Below, one piece after another: positions 18,450 through 27,911 of a stretch of 64,000 bases of DNA. Numbering within the stretch: the first letter of the stretch is position 1; the number at the start of each line of letters is the position of its first letter. The notes under the pieces are model-generated. The model worked only from the letters and a program-made list of their open reading frames with translations, ran no database searches and was not told the DNA's origin. Source of the stretch: DATAWK01 sp036267255 (lineage in GTDB: Bacteria; Acidobacteriota; Terriglobia; Terriglobales; Acidobacteriaceae); contig DATAWK010000041.1 of NCBI GenBank assembly GCA_036267255.1, positions 620,001-684,000 on the forward strand, in the 5' to 3' direction. Position numbers and translations under genes: made by a program.

Positions 18450-18702
18450 GCTGGCCATGTTTAGTATTGGATCGAGAGTGCTGCGCTGGGCAAGAACCGC
18501 GAACAGAATCTAAGACTAGCGCTAGAATAGTTGCAGGTTTTAATTCCATGAAGCTTTGCATGCCAATACGGGCCACTTTCTCTACGTTGTATTAGCAGTT
18601 CTCTTCTGACCTCCCGCGCGTGCACGCCACGCAGATACCCCAAAAATATGAAATGTTGGATGCGGGATCATCCGCGTCGAGAAAACAGGCAGAGAAAAGA
18701 AA

Positions 18703-19779
18703 ATGTTCGAGCGTCTGATACAAGTCACAGAGCGGTATGAGGAAATATCCCAGCAATTGGCCAATCCTGCGGTTATCAACGACCAGCAGCAATATCAAAA
18801 ACTGGCCAAACAACATCGGGATTTAGGCTTCCTCGTCGAAGCCTACCGGGAATACAAGCGCATCGAACAGGGAATTCAGGATGCCAAGGCCATGCTGCAG
18901 GAGCAGGATGCCGACATGCGCCAGATGGCCACCGAGGAGCTGGAGCAATTGCAAGCCCAGCTTCCTGCAGCGGAAGAGCATCTGAAGCTGTTGCTTCTAC
19001 CTAAAGATCCGAATGACGACAAGAACGTTGTGCTAGAAATCCGCGCCGGCACCGGTGGAGATGAAGCGTCTCTATTTGCTGCAGAGATATATCGCATGTA
19101 CACACGTTTTGCGGAACTGCATCGCTGGCGCGTCGAAGTGTTGTCGTCGTCCGAGTCGGGTGTAGGCGGCTTAAAGGAAGTCATCGCGATTATTGAGGGC
19201 GATCGAGTATTTTCGCAGCTCAAGTATGAGGGTGGAGTTCACCGCGTCCAACGTGTTCCAGCCACGGAAACACAGGGTCGCGTCCACACCTCCGCTATAA
19301 CGGTGGCAGTGTTGCCGGAGGCCGAAGATGTTGATATCAAGATTGAAGCGAAAGACATTCGCGTCGATACGTTCTGTTCTTCCGGTCCAGGAGGACAGTC
19401 TGTGAACACAACCTATTCTGCCATTCGCATCACGCATCTTCCGACAAACACCGTGGTCAGTTGTCAAGATGAAAAATCGCAGATCAAGAACCGCGACAAG
19501 GCCATGCGCGTATTGCGTTCGCGCTTGTATGAGATGGAAATGGAAAAGCAGCAGCAGGCATTGGCGAAAGAACGCAAGCAAATGGTCGGCTCCGGCGATC
19601 GAAGTGAGAAGATCCGCACATACAACTTCCCGCAGAACCGGCTCACCGATCATCGCATCGGTCTTACCATCCATCAGCTTTCTGACATCATGGAAGGCAA
19701 GTTGCAGCCTGTTGTCGACGCGCTGATTGCCCACGATCAGGCGGAACGCTTAAAGGCGGAAGCCAAAGCATCCCGTTGA
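18703..19779 (+). CDS. prfA: Peptide chain release factor 1
   Basis: A 358-residue class I release factor that recognises UAA and UAG. The tripeptide anticodon PAT is at residues 186-188 within RVQRVPATE, which distinguishes RF1 from RF2 (SPF). The catalytic GGQ loop is at residues 230-232 in SSGPGGQSVN, and its Gln is the methylation target of PrmC. Length and the C-terminal DNRLTDHRIG-like segment match the family. An AGAGAAAAG stretch precedes ATG 18703. The prmC gene follows after 18 bp, the common prfA-prmC arrangement. Confidence 0.97.
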   Translation: MFERLIQVTERYEEISQQLANPAVINDQQQYQKLAKQHRDLGFLVEAYREYKRIEQGIQDAKAMLQEQDADMRQMATEELEQLQAQLPAAEEHLKLLLLPKDPNDDKNVVLEIRAGTGGDEASLFAAEIYRMYTRFAELHRWRVEVLSSSESGVGGLKEVIAIIEGDRVFSQLKYEGGVHRVQRVPATETQGRVHTSAITVAVLPEAEDVDIKIEAKDIRVDTFCSSGPGGQSVNTTYSAIRITHLPTNTVVSCQDEKSQIKNRDKAMRVLRSRLYEMEMEKQQQALAKERKQMVGSGDRSEKIRTYNFPQNRLTDHRIGLTIHQLSDIMEGKLQPVVDALIAHDQAERLKAEAKASR

Positions 19780-19797
19780 TGTTTTTAATATGAAACC

Positions 19798-20658
19798 ATG
19801 ACAGTTACAGAAGCGCGTGAATTCGGCATGGTACAACTGAGCGGCCGTCTGGAATCGCTCGATCGTAGCCGTGCCGATGCAACCATGCTCCTGATGCATG
19901 TTCTGCAATGCACGCGTGCAGAAATTCTGGAACGGCCCTCACAGATTCTGCTGCCGAAAGAAGAACAGCACTATCGTCGGCTACTCGCGGAGCGCGCCAG
20001 AAATAAGCCAATACAGTACATCACTGGCCAGCAGGAATTCTGGGGACTACCATTCTTCGTCACACCAGATGTCTTAATTCCAAGGCCGGAGACGGAGCAT
20101 CTGGTGGAAGCAGCCATCGAAAAATTGCAGGCTCATCCCGCGCCGCGCATAGTAGACGTAGGGACTGGCTCCGGGGCGATTGCTGTGGCCCTGGCGGACA
20201 CATTGCCTCAGGCGCAGATAACGGCGATCGATATCAGCGAAGCCGCTCTCGCCGTCGCGCAAAAAAATGCTGTACAAAACGGAGTTGCAAACCGCATCCG
20301 ATGGATGCAGTGCGATCTGCTGACGGATGTGACACAAGAAGAATTTGACGCTGTCATTTCGAATCCACCCTACATTGCCGATGTCGAGTACACAACGCTC
20401 GCGGTAGAAGTACGTGATTATGAACCAGCGACAGCAGTGTTCGCAGGACCTACAGGCCTTGAGATATATGAACGCTTGATCCCACAGGCCGCGTGTGTAT
20501 TGGTTCCGGGTGGTTGGCTCCTGCTGGAGATGGGCTACAAACAGAAGGCGGCTATCGAGCAATTACTGCAGGACTGGCAGCATATCGCGTTTATGAATGA
20601 TCTGCAGGGCATCGCACGCGTCGCCTGCGCACAGCCGCCCCGCAAACCTTCTCTATAA
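19798..20658 (+). CDS. prmC: Release factor glutamine methyltransferase PrmC (HemK)
   Basis: A 286-residue S-adenosylmethionine-dependent enzyme that methylates the Gln of the GGQ motif in release factors. The N-terminal helical domain (about residues 1-75) ends with PIQYITGQQEFWG, the usual junction. The methyltransferase domain has VDVGTGSGAIAVALA (SAM site) and SNPPYIA (residues 188-194), where NPPY binds the glutamine side chain. It follows prfA by 18 bp, so substrate and modifying enzyme are made together. TAATAT lies 6 bp before the start codon and no clear ribosome-binding site is present. It converges on clpB with an 8-bp gap. Confidence 0.96.
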   Translation: MTVTEAREFGMVQLSGRLESLDRSRADATMLLMHVLQCTRAEILERPSQILLPKEEQHYRRLLAERARNKPIQYITGQQEFWGLPFFVTPDVLIPRPETEHLVEAAIEKLQAHPAPRIVDVGTGSGAIAVALADTLPQAQITAIDISEAALAVAQKNAVQNGVANRIRWMQCDLLTDVTQEEFDAVISNPPYIADVEYTTLAVEVRDYEPATAVFAGPTGLEIYERLIPQAACVLVPGGWLLLEMGYKQKAAIEQLLQDWQHIAFMNDLQGIARVACAQPPRKPSL

Positions 20659-20666
20659 CAGCAGAA

Positions 20667-23291
20667 TCAAGTTGTTCCTACGCGGTCCTTCACGTTTACC
20701 TGCAGACGTTCATTCAGCGGATCAGCGTCCAGCAGAACGTGATCACCGTGCAGAATTTCCCCATCAAGAATCTTAATCGCCAGCGGATCTTGAATCAGAC
20801 GTTGGATCGCCCGCTTTAGGGGCCGTGCGCCGTAGGCGCGATCAAACCCGCTCAGGAAGAGCTGATGCCGTGCTGCTTCCGTTAATTCAACCGCAATGTG
20901 GCGTTCTGCAAGCATGCGGTTCAAATCTTTTAGTCGCAGATCCAGAATATGATTCAACTGCGACTCTTCCAGCGGACGGAAGATCACAATATCGTCCACG
21001 CGATTCAAAAACTCTGGACGAAAGCTCTGCCGCAACAATTGCAATACCTGTTCGCTAGCCTCGGCAAAGGCAGATTCACTGGTCATCGCATCTGCATTTA
21101 GAAACTGCGCGCCCAGGTTCGAGGTCATGATCAGCACAGTGTTCTTAAAATCCACGGTGCGTCCCCGCGAATCCGTGAGCCTTCCGTCATCCAGAACTTG
21201 CAACAACACATTGAAGACATCCGGATGAGCCTTTTCGATTTCATCGAACAATATGACAGAGTAAGGCCGGCGGCGTACAGCTTCCGTCAACTGGCCGCCT
21301 TCGTCGTGGCCAATGTAGCCGGGAGGTGCGCCAATCAGGCGCGAGACGGCATGCTTCTCCATGTACTCCGACATATCAATGCGGATCATGGCCTGCTCGT
21401 CGTCAAAAAGAAACTCCGCAAGAGCACGCGCCGTTTCCGTTTTGCCGACGCCAGTTGGTCCGAGAAATATGAACGATCCAATCGGTCGCTTGGGATCGCT
21501 GAGTCCCGCACGCGAGCGGCGAATGGCATTGGCAACAGTCGTCAGTGCAGCATCCTGCCCCACAACGCGCTCGCGCAAACGCGACTCCATCTGCACCAGC
21601 TTCTGTACTTCGCCTTCCAGCATTTTGGAGATCGGAATGCCCGTCCACTTGCTCACGATGCGCGCGACATCCTCTTCGTCCACCTCTTCCTTTAGCATGC
21701 GCGAGCTTTCTGTCGTTCCATCGTGTACCGCGTTCAGTTTTTTCAGTTCTTCTTCCAGGCGCGGCAATTCGCCGTACTGGATCTGCGCCACGCGCTCCAG
21801 ATTGCTGCGCCGTGTTTGCTCCTCAGCTTCCAGACGCAATGCTTCGATCTTCTTTTTCAGCTCGGATACGTGGGTGATAGACTCACGCTCCTTTTGCCAG
21901 CGAGCGCGTAGCGCGGCAGACTGTTCCTGGATCGCAGCCAGTTCGCGCTGCACTTCCTGGCGGCGCTCTTTCGAATTGGCGTCCGTTTCGCGTTTTAATG
22001 CCGTTAGTTCAATTTCAAGCGAGGTTGCACGCCGGTCCAACTGATCAATCTCAGTCGGGACGGAACCGATCTGGATGGCCAGGGATGCCGCAGCCTCATC
22101 AATTAAGTCGATTGCCTTGTCCGGAAGAAACCGGTCGGAGATATAGCGATGGGACAGCGTTGCTGCCGCAACGATAGCGGAATCCTTGATACGCACATTG
22201 TGATGTGCTTCATAGCGATCTTTCAATCCACGCAGAATCGCAATTGTGTCCTCAACATTTGGCTCGCCGACAAACACGATCTGGAAGCGGCGTTCGAGTG
22301 CTGCGTCTTTCTCGATGTATTTGCGATATTCGCTCAACGTTGTGGCGCCTATCGCGCGTAGCTCTCCGCGCGCCAGTGCTGGCTTCAGCATGTTGGAGGC
22401 ATCGATCGCACCCTCCGCAGCGCCAGCGCCAACCAATGTATGCAGTTCGTCGATGAACAGAATGATTTTGCCGGCAGCCTCCTCAATGTCCTTCAGGACA
22501 GCCTTCAGCCGGTCCTCAAATTCCCCGCGATATTTGGCGCCTGCCAGCATCGCTCCCAGATCGAGCGAGACCACGCGTTTGTCGCGTAGAATCTCCGGTA
22601 CATCGCCGGATACGACGCGACGCGCTAGACCCTCCACGATGGCTGTTTTGCCTACGCCAGGTTCTCCGATCAGTACAGGATTATTTTTTGTCCGGCGGGA
22701 AAGCACCTGAATCACGCGGCGAATTTCCTCATCTCTGCCAATCACGGGATCCAACTTGCCGCGCCGGGCCATTTCAGTCAGATCGCGAGCGTAGCGCTCC
22801 AGCGCCTGATATTTGGCTTCTGGATTCTGATCGGTTACGCGGTGGGTTCCGCGTACCGTCGTCAGAGCATGAAGGATGGCGTCATGCGTGGCGCCGGCAG
22901 CGGCCAATGCTAGTTGTGCCGGATCGTTCTTCGCGTCAGCAATGGCGAGAAGCAGATGTTCGGTGGAGACGTACTCGTCTTTGAAATTTTGCGCTTCCTT
23001 GAATGCCTGATCCACTACCTTCAGGAAGGTAGCCGAGGTTTGCGCCTGCTGCGCTGCGCCGGAGACCTTGGGTAGCGTACCGATGGCCTGCTTCAGCCGC
23101 ATGCGGAGCTGCTCCGTTGGCGCACCGATTTTTAAGAGGACAGAAGGGACGATGCCGTCTTTATCGTCCAGCATGGCCAGCAGCAGATGTACAGGCTGCA
23201 GTTCCGGATTGCCGGATTCTGTTGCCAGATCATTGGCGGCCTGGATTGCTTCCTGTGCTTTTACGGTTAGTTTTTCCCAGCGAATGGCCAC
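20667..23291 (-). CDS. clpB: ATP-dependent disaggregase ClpB
   Basis: An 874-residue Hsp100 chaperone that, with DnaK, rescues aggregated proteins. It has the double ClpN domain (residues 1-145), AAA-1 with Walker A GEPGVGKT (near 205), a long coiled-coil M domain (about 400-530) that marks ClpB rather than ClpA or ClpC, and AAA-2 with GPTGVGKT (near 610) and GPPGYIGHDEGG. The C-terminus has the usual RPLKRAIQRLIQDPLA. The start is GTG 23291, backed by a near-perfect AAGGAGG. A broken hsp20 gene lies 138 bp upstream on the same strand, so the two may once have formed a heat-shock unit. No CIRCE element was found upstream. Confidence 0.97.
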   Translation of the reverse strand: MAIRWEKLTVKAQEAIQAANDLATESGNPELQPVHLLLAMLDDKDGIVPSVLLKIGAPTEQLRMRLKQAIGTLPKVSGAAQQAQTSATFLKVVDQAFKEAQNFKDEYVSTEHLLLAIADAKNDPAQLALAAAGATHDAILHALTTVRGTHRVTDQNPEAKYQALERYARDLTEMARRGKLDPVIGRDEEIRRVIQVLSRRTKNNPVLIGEPGVGKTAIVEGLARRVVSGDVPEILRDKRVVSLDLGAMLAGAKYRGEFEDRLKAVLKDIEEAAGKIILFIDELHTLVGAGAAEGAIDASNMLKPALARGELRAIGATTLSEYRKYIEKDAALERRFQIVFVGEPNVEDTIAILRGLKDRYEAHHNVRIKDSAIVAAATLSHRYISDRFLPDKAIDLIDEAAASLAIQIGSVPTEIDQLDRRATSLEIELTALKRETDANSKERRQEVQRELAAIQEQSAALRARWQKERESITHVSELKKKIEALRLEAEEQTRRSNLERVAQIQYGELPRLEEELKKLNAVHDGTTESSRMLKEEVDEEDVARIVSKWTGIPISKMLEGEVQKLVQMESRLRERVVGQDAALTTVANAIRRSRAGLSDPKRPIGSFIFLGPTGVGKTETARALAEFLFDDEQAMIRIDMSEYMEKHAVSRLIGAPPGYIGHDEGGQLTEAVRRRPYSVILFDEIEKAHPDVFNVLLQVLDDGRLTDSRGRTVDFKNTVLIMTSNLGAQFLNADAMTSESAFAEASEQVLQLLRQSFRPEFLNRVDDIVIFRPLEESQLNHILDLRLKDLNRMLAERHIAVELTEAARHQLFLSGFDRAYGARPLKRAIQRLIQDPLAIKILDGEILHGDHVLLDADPLNERLQVNVKDRVGTT

Positions 23292-23365
23292 GGCTTTCCT
23301 CCTTAAGTCTTTCTATTGTGCGTCCCGAATCATTCCTAATTGGATGCGAAGGGTAGTGTACAGGT

Positions 23366-23395
23366 GCGGGAGCCTATTGTTTCCCAAGCTCCCGC
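23366..23395. repeat. Inverted repeat between hsp20 remnant and clpB
   Basis: GCGGGAGC (23366-23373) and GCTCCCGC (23388-23395) form a perfect 8-bp inverted repeat with a 14-nt spacer. It lies in the 138-bp gap, in what would be the clpB leader. No T-run follows on the minus strand, so it may be an operator or leader hairpin rather than a terminator. Confidence 0.5.
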
Positions 23396-23429
23396 TTTGA
23401 TGGTGCGTTCCAGATTGGAGCCGTAGCAA

Positions 23430-23860
23430 TTACGCCGCAGGCTTCGATTCCGCAGGTTTATTTTCGACCTGCTTCGGACCACTAACGATTACATGGATCT
23501 GCTTTGGCGCGGCCTCGGCTCTTTTGCCCAGCTCGATGGTCAACACACCCGCCTCGTAATTCGCTTGGCTTTTTCGGAGTCCACGGTGTTGGGCAGTGTA
23601 AAGCTGCGGACAAAGCTGCCATAGCGCCGCTCGACGCGGTGGTAGTTCTTTTCCTGCTCAAACGCGCGTTCTCCGCGTACAGTCAGCGTGTGATTTTCCC
23701 AATGGATGTTCAGGTCCTCCTGTTTTACCCCCGGCACTTCTACCTTCAGGACAACGCAGTTGGCGTCCTCCAGAATATCGACTGGAGGAATAAAGTTACT
23801 CTTCGTCCGTTGTTCGCCGTTGTCGCGGCCGGCACCTTCCGGCGCTGTAGCGCAAGCATA
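23430..23860 (-). pseudogene. Broken small heat-shock protein (Hsp20/alpha-crystallin)
   Basis: The alpha-crystallin domain is clear: VVLKVEVPGVKQEDLNI, then LTVRGER, then YHRVERRYGSFVRSFTLP. The frame then meets a stop at 23540. Moving one base at about 23565 restores the family ending NYEAGVLTIELGKR and continues to a TAA at 23430-23432, so one base is missing. The 5' part is also defective. The domain frame has a TGA at 23861-23863 and no ATG before VEVPG, so the usual N-terminal segment is absent in frame. YDMLALQ, resembling the normal N-terminus, is visible just upstream in another frame. Either the gene has decayed with at least two lesions or the assembly has errors here. Confidence 0.85.
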
Positions 23861-24080
23861 TCATAAAATATTAGCCCATTATTAGCATATTTTGAAGGAT
23901 ACATATCCGACTCATTAAAGTTTTTAATTACAATGAGATAGCAAGGGAAAGTCTGGCCAAAAGAGGTAGGTATGGCTTAGAAATCTATCTTCCGGTATAC
24001 CTATGTGGCATTTTGCTTGTCTGTTTGCCGTTCAAGTGGAAACATGCATCCTAAACAAGAAAATAAAAAGTCCTGAAAAT

Positions 24081-25328
24081 ATGAACGCCCATTCTCTTTT
24101 CATCCTCCAGATGGCTGTCATCGTGACCGTTGCAGGTCTTTGTGGTGGTTTGCTGCGCAAACTTGGGCAGCCAAGAGTTGTGGGAGAGATGATCGGCGGC
24201 ATCCTGCTGGGCCGCTCCGTCATGGGTGCGTGGGCACCGAACATCAAGCACATTCTTTTCCCTGCGGATTCGCTTCATACATTGGAGCTGGTCAGCAATC
24301 TGGGTTTGATCCTGTATTTATTTCTGGAGGGGATGGATCTCGATGTTGGCGCAGTCTGGAAGCAACGTGGCACCGCGCTGCGGGTTAGCACCGTCAGTAT
24401 GGGTGTCCCCTTGGCGCTTGGTCTTCTGCTGGCGCTCCTGATGCACCGAAACTATGCAGGCACCAATACGGGCCTGCTAAGTTTTCTTCTATTCTTCGGT
24501 ACGGCCATCAGCACCACGGCATTTCCTGTATTGGCGCTCATCATTCGAGAGCACGCCATTGAAGGTGACCTGGGCCCAACAGCGCTGGTCAGTGCTGCGA
24601 TTGCCGACGTTCTAGGGTGGACGCTGCTAGCGATTGCGTTGACGGTCGTCAATGCCGGGTCTTCGATGAAGACGCTGGGTATGCGCCTGCTGATTCTTCT
24701 TCTTTATGTTGTGTTTTTGCTGGGCTTGTTACGCCCGTTGGCGGAGAAGCTGGTTGCGTGGCGCGGTGCTCCCCGATTTTCCCGTCTTCTATTGGGCGCA
24801 TTCCTGGTCGGCGCGTTGCTTTCTGCCTTTGCTACGGAACGGCTGGGTGTCCATGCGCTGTTCGGTGCTTTTCTGGCGGGCATTTGTCTGCCGCGTGTGC
24901 CGCACTGGAGGCGGCAACTGGAGCAATCCATTCACCCACTGGTCAGCATTCTGCTGCTCCCGGTCTTTTTCGCCGTGACCGGTATGAACGCGGAGTTTCG
25001 GGAGCTTTACCATCTTCATATTGCGCTTTGGACGGTTGTCATTCTGGTGGTAGCCATTGTCGGCAAGGTCGGCGGCACCTACTACGCTGCGCGGTGGGCC
25101 AGCATGAATCCTGATGACGCGCTTTCGATGGGCATCCTGATGAATACACGGGGTCTGGTGGATTTAGTGGTTCTGAATATTGCGTATGAAGCAGGCGTCT
25201 TCAATCGCGAACTCTTCTCCGCCTTCGTGCTGATGGCGCTGGTGACAACCGCGATGACATCCCCTCTGTTGAAGTGGATGGAGCGCAGAGCAGCCCGGAC
25301 TTCCATCGAAAGCCCGGCAATTTCCTGA
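24081..25328 (+). CDS. Kef/NhaP-like cation:proton antiporter (CPA2 family)
   Basis: A 415-residue membrane protein with about 12-13 hydrophobic helices. RQPRVVGEMIGGILLG-like residues near the N-terminus (QPRVVGEMIGGILLG), FGTAISTTAFPVLA and GAFLAGICLPR are typical of the Na+/H+ exchanger domain of the CPA2 family. It lacks the C-terminal TrkA-N regulatory domain of true KefB/C, so K+ or Na+ exchange is possible and the ion is not known. ATG 24081 was chosen because it begins just before the first helix. A longer start at 24003 adds a basic 26-residue piece without support. It converges with the ADOP permease gene (9-bp gap). Confidence 0.88.
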   Translation: MNAHSLFILQMAVIVTVAGLCGGLLRKLGQPRVVGEMIGGILLGRSVMGAWAPNIKHILFPADSLHTLELVSNLGLILYLFLEGMDLDVGAVWKQRGTALRVSTVSMGVPLALGLLLALLMHRNYAGTNTGLLSFLLFFGTAISTTAFPVLALIIREHAIEGDLGPTALVSAAIADVLGWTLLAIALTVVNAGSSMKTLGMRLLILLLYVVFLLGLLRPLAEKLVAWRGAPRFSRLLLGAFLVGALLSAFATERLGVHALFGAFLAGICLPRVPHWRRQLEQSIHPLVSILLLPVFFAVTGMNAEFRELYHLHIALWTVVILVVAIVGKVGGTYYAARWASMNPDDALSMGILMNTRGLVDLVVLNIAYEAGVFNRELFSAFVLMALVTTAMTSPLLKWMERRAARTSIESPAIS

Positions 25329-25337
25329 AATGGCCTC

Positions 25338-27791
25338 CTATTCGCTGTGCAAGGCATGAATAGGATCGACGGATGCGGCGCGCCGTGCTGGCACAAAAGC
25401 CGCAACCACGCCACACAACAGAAGCAGCAACGGCACGGCGGCCAGCGTCCAGGGATCGTGTTTGCTGACGCCGTAGAGAAAACTATGCAGCAGTCGGCTG
25501 CTCCAGAAGGCCAGCGCCAGACCGGCTGCAATTCCCGCAATCAGCAATACCATCGCCTGTCGAAGAACCATCCGCATTACATGTCCACGATCTGCGCCGA
25601 CTGCCATACGAATACCGATCTCTCGCGTGCGTTGCGCGACGGAATAGCTGAGCAATCCATACAGGCCAACCACGGTGATCAGCAGAGCCAGTCCTCCGAA
25701 GACCCCAATCACCTGCGCGGCCAATCGCTGGCTGCCGATGGAATCCTCAACGGCCTGCTTCATGGTGGTGAAGTCTCCTGCGACCAGGTTCGGATTGGCT
25801 TGATGAATCACCCGGCGAAGTTCCGGAATCATCGCGTCTGGTGCGGTTTGCGTACGTACTGCCAGCTCCATGACCTGGCCGATCAAAACACGCGACAAAG
25901 ATTTGCCCGGCGGCAACTGAGCCATGCCCAAATAAATTTCCGGTTGGCTTGGCGATTCCACGCCATCCTGATGCACATCCTCCAGAACGCCAACGATGGT
26001 CGTCTTGTCTAAAAAGTTACCCAGCCGTATCTGCTTGCCTAGGACATTCTGTCCGCTCAAGTAATGGCGGACAAAGGCCTGATTCACCACTATGACGAGA
26101 GGCGCGTTCTGTGTGTCTTGAGCGGTGAAAAAACGGCCCGCTTGCATGCGCATGCCCAACACATGGGTCAGATCCGGCGAAGCAGCCCGCACGGCTGCCG
26201 CGACATCTCCTTTGGCCCAGTCCAGAGCGTATAAGGTCATCTGCAATTCCATCGTGTGCCCGATGGGTAAGACGGTCGAGAGGGCGGCAGATTGCACTCC
26301 GAGCAAATGCTGTACACGCTCCAGCAGCGGATTCCACAACGCCGTGTTCAGGTCGCGACCTTTGTAATCGTAATTGGGAACATTGAAGCTGGTGAGGACA
26401 ATGTGATCGGTGCGGAAGCCAAGAGGTACGCGGTGCAGCGCATAGACCGTCCGCAGCATCAGACCGGCAGCCACCAGCAGCACCATCGAGAGCGCAATCT
26501 CACCAATCAATAGGGCATTGCGCAGGCGCGCTTGTCCGCGGTCCCTACTGCTTGTAGGCACTCCGCTCTTCAGCGTTTCCTCAATGGGAGATCGGGCCGC
26601 GATGATTGCCGGAATGCTTCCAAGGAAGAATCCAGTCAACAGCGTGAATCCAATCAGAGATCCCAGCACAATCGGGTTCATATGAATGTTCTGCGACAAA
26701 GGCAGGTTCTTCTCCAACATGCGCCGGAAGATTTCGAGCGCCAACATCGCTAGGCAGAGTCCAGCCACGGCACCCGTTGCACTGAGCAGCAGGCTCTCTG
26801 TTAGAAATTGCCGGATGATGCGCAACCTGCCAGCTCCCAAGGCGCCGCGCACGGCAATTTCGACGCGACGGGAAGCAACACGAGCCAGCAGTAGCCCAGC
26901 AACATTGCTGCAGGCGATCAGCCAGACCAAACCCACGGCAATTTCCAGAGCGGTCAGCGCGGGCCGCACATTCGCGACCATAGAATCGCGCAAGCCAGTC
27001 AACTGAACATGGGTGGCAACCATATATCCGGGTTTTGCGGTCTGCGCGATGTGTGCCTGCACGCTGGATAGCTCCGCCTGCACAGTCGCAGAGGTGACAC
27101 CGGGCTTCAGCCGGAGGATGGGCATGAATTTGGCATCTGCCTGGAGCAGTGTGCTTCGATCAATCGGTGTGAAAACCTGCGGCAAGTTCCCTTGACGGGG
27201 CATCGCAAAATGCGGTGGCATGACGCCAATGACGGCGTAGGGAGTGCCGCCAATACGCACTGTCTGTCCCAATACCTGGCGACTGCCTGCAAACACTTGC
27301 TGCCAGACGGCGTAGCTGAGAAGGGCAACATGAGACTGACCATCTTCCTGCTCCTGCGGAAGGAAACCGCGACCCAGTACGGGTTGCACGCCGAGCGTTT
27401 GCAGCAAGTTTGCACTGATCGTGTCGTTGGATATCAGTTGTGCTCCCGAGTTCGACCCGGCAATTACGATGTCCCCACCCGAAAATGCAATCTGCGCGGA
27501 ATTATGCGTTGCCGATTGCCACTGCTGAATGTCTGCATAGGAAATCCAATCGCTTCGGTCTCCCTTGGCTCCAATGGCAACGGGTGCGTACAACTGACTG
27601 GCATGAGGAAACACAAGCGGTCGCAGCAGCACTCCATCCACAATGGTAAACATGGCTGCAGCAGCACCGATCCCCAATGCAAGGGTCAGTACGGTGACGA
27701 GAGTGAACCCCGGAGACTTGCGCAACTGCCGTACCGCATAGCGAACGTCTTTGCCCAGAGTGAGGAAGAATTGCCGAAGAGTAGATTGCAT
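25338..27791 (-). CDS. ADOP-type MacB-like permease (lone copy)
   Basis: A protein of about 817 residues with the hallmark start DVRYAVRQLRKSPGFT followed by LTLALGIGAAAAMFTIVDGVLLRPL, as in the other three ADOPs of this window. It has two copies of the MacB periplasmic-core plus FtsX-permease unit, with a membrane helix at the N-terminus, three in the middle and three at the end, closing with VPARRAASVDPIHALHSE. The ATG at 27791 has GAAGGA at a good distance and is preferred over GTG 27806. No ATPase or adaptor gene is adjacent, so it is a true orphan here. Its substrate is unknown. Confidence 0.93.
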   Translation of the reverse strand: MQSTLRQFFLTLGKDVRYAVRQLRKSPGFTLVTVLTLALGIGAAAAMFTIVDGVLLRPLVFPHASQLYAPVAIGAKGDRSDWISYADIQQWQSATHNSAQIAFSGGDIVIAGSNSGAQLISNDTISANLLQTLGVQPVLGRGFLPQEQEDGQSHVALLSYAVWQQVFAGSRQVLGQTVRIGGTPYAVIGVMPPHFAMPRQGNLPQVFTPIDRSTLLQADAKFMPILRLKPGVTSATVQAELSSVQAHIAQTAKPGYMVATHVQLTGLRDSMVANVRPALTALEIAVGLVWLIACSNVAGLLLARVASRRVEIAVRGALGAGRLRIIRQFLTESLLLSATGAVAGLCLAMLALEIFRRMLEKNLPLSQNIHMNPIVLGSLIGFTLLTGFFLGSIPAIIAARSPIEETLKSGVPTSSRDRGQARLRNALLIGEIALSMVLLVAAGLMLRTVYALHRVPLGFRTDHIVLTSFNVPNYDYKGRDLNTALWNPLLERVQHLLGVQSAALSTVLPIGHTMELQMTLYALDWAKGDVAAAVRAASPDLTHVLGMRMQAGRFFTAQDTQNAPLVIVVNQAFVRHYLSGQNVLGKQIRLGNFLDKTTIVGVLEDVHQDGVESPSQPEIYLGMAQLPPGKSLSRVLIGQVMELAVRTQTAPDAMIPELRRVIHQANPNLVAGDFTTMKQAVEDSIGSQRLAAQVIGVFGGLALLITVVGLYGLLSYSVAQRTREIGIRMAVGADRGHVMRMVLRQAMVLLIAGIAAGLALAFWSSRLLHSFLYGVSKHDPWTLAAVPLLLLLCGVVAAFVPARRAASVDPIHALHSE

Positions 27792-27911
27792 ATGAGAGTC
27801 CTTCACGAACGCATCTGCCTGATGCTTCCACTAGCACAAGCGAATGCCTGCAGAATACCGCGATTGAAATTGTTCAGCTATGGGTGATCTCTAGGTGTAA
27901 CATTTGGCTGC

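Noticed and set aside
18516..18525. Palindrome CTAGCGCTAG before prfA
   Set aside because: It is only 10 bp, with no neighbouring motif or promoter that would give it meaning.
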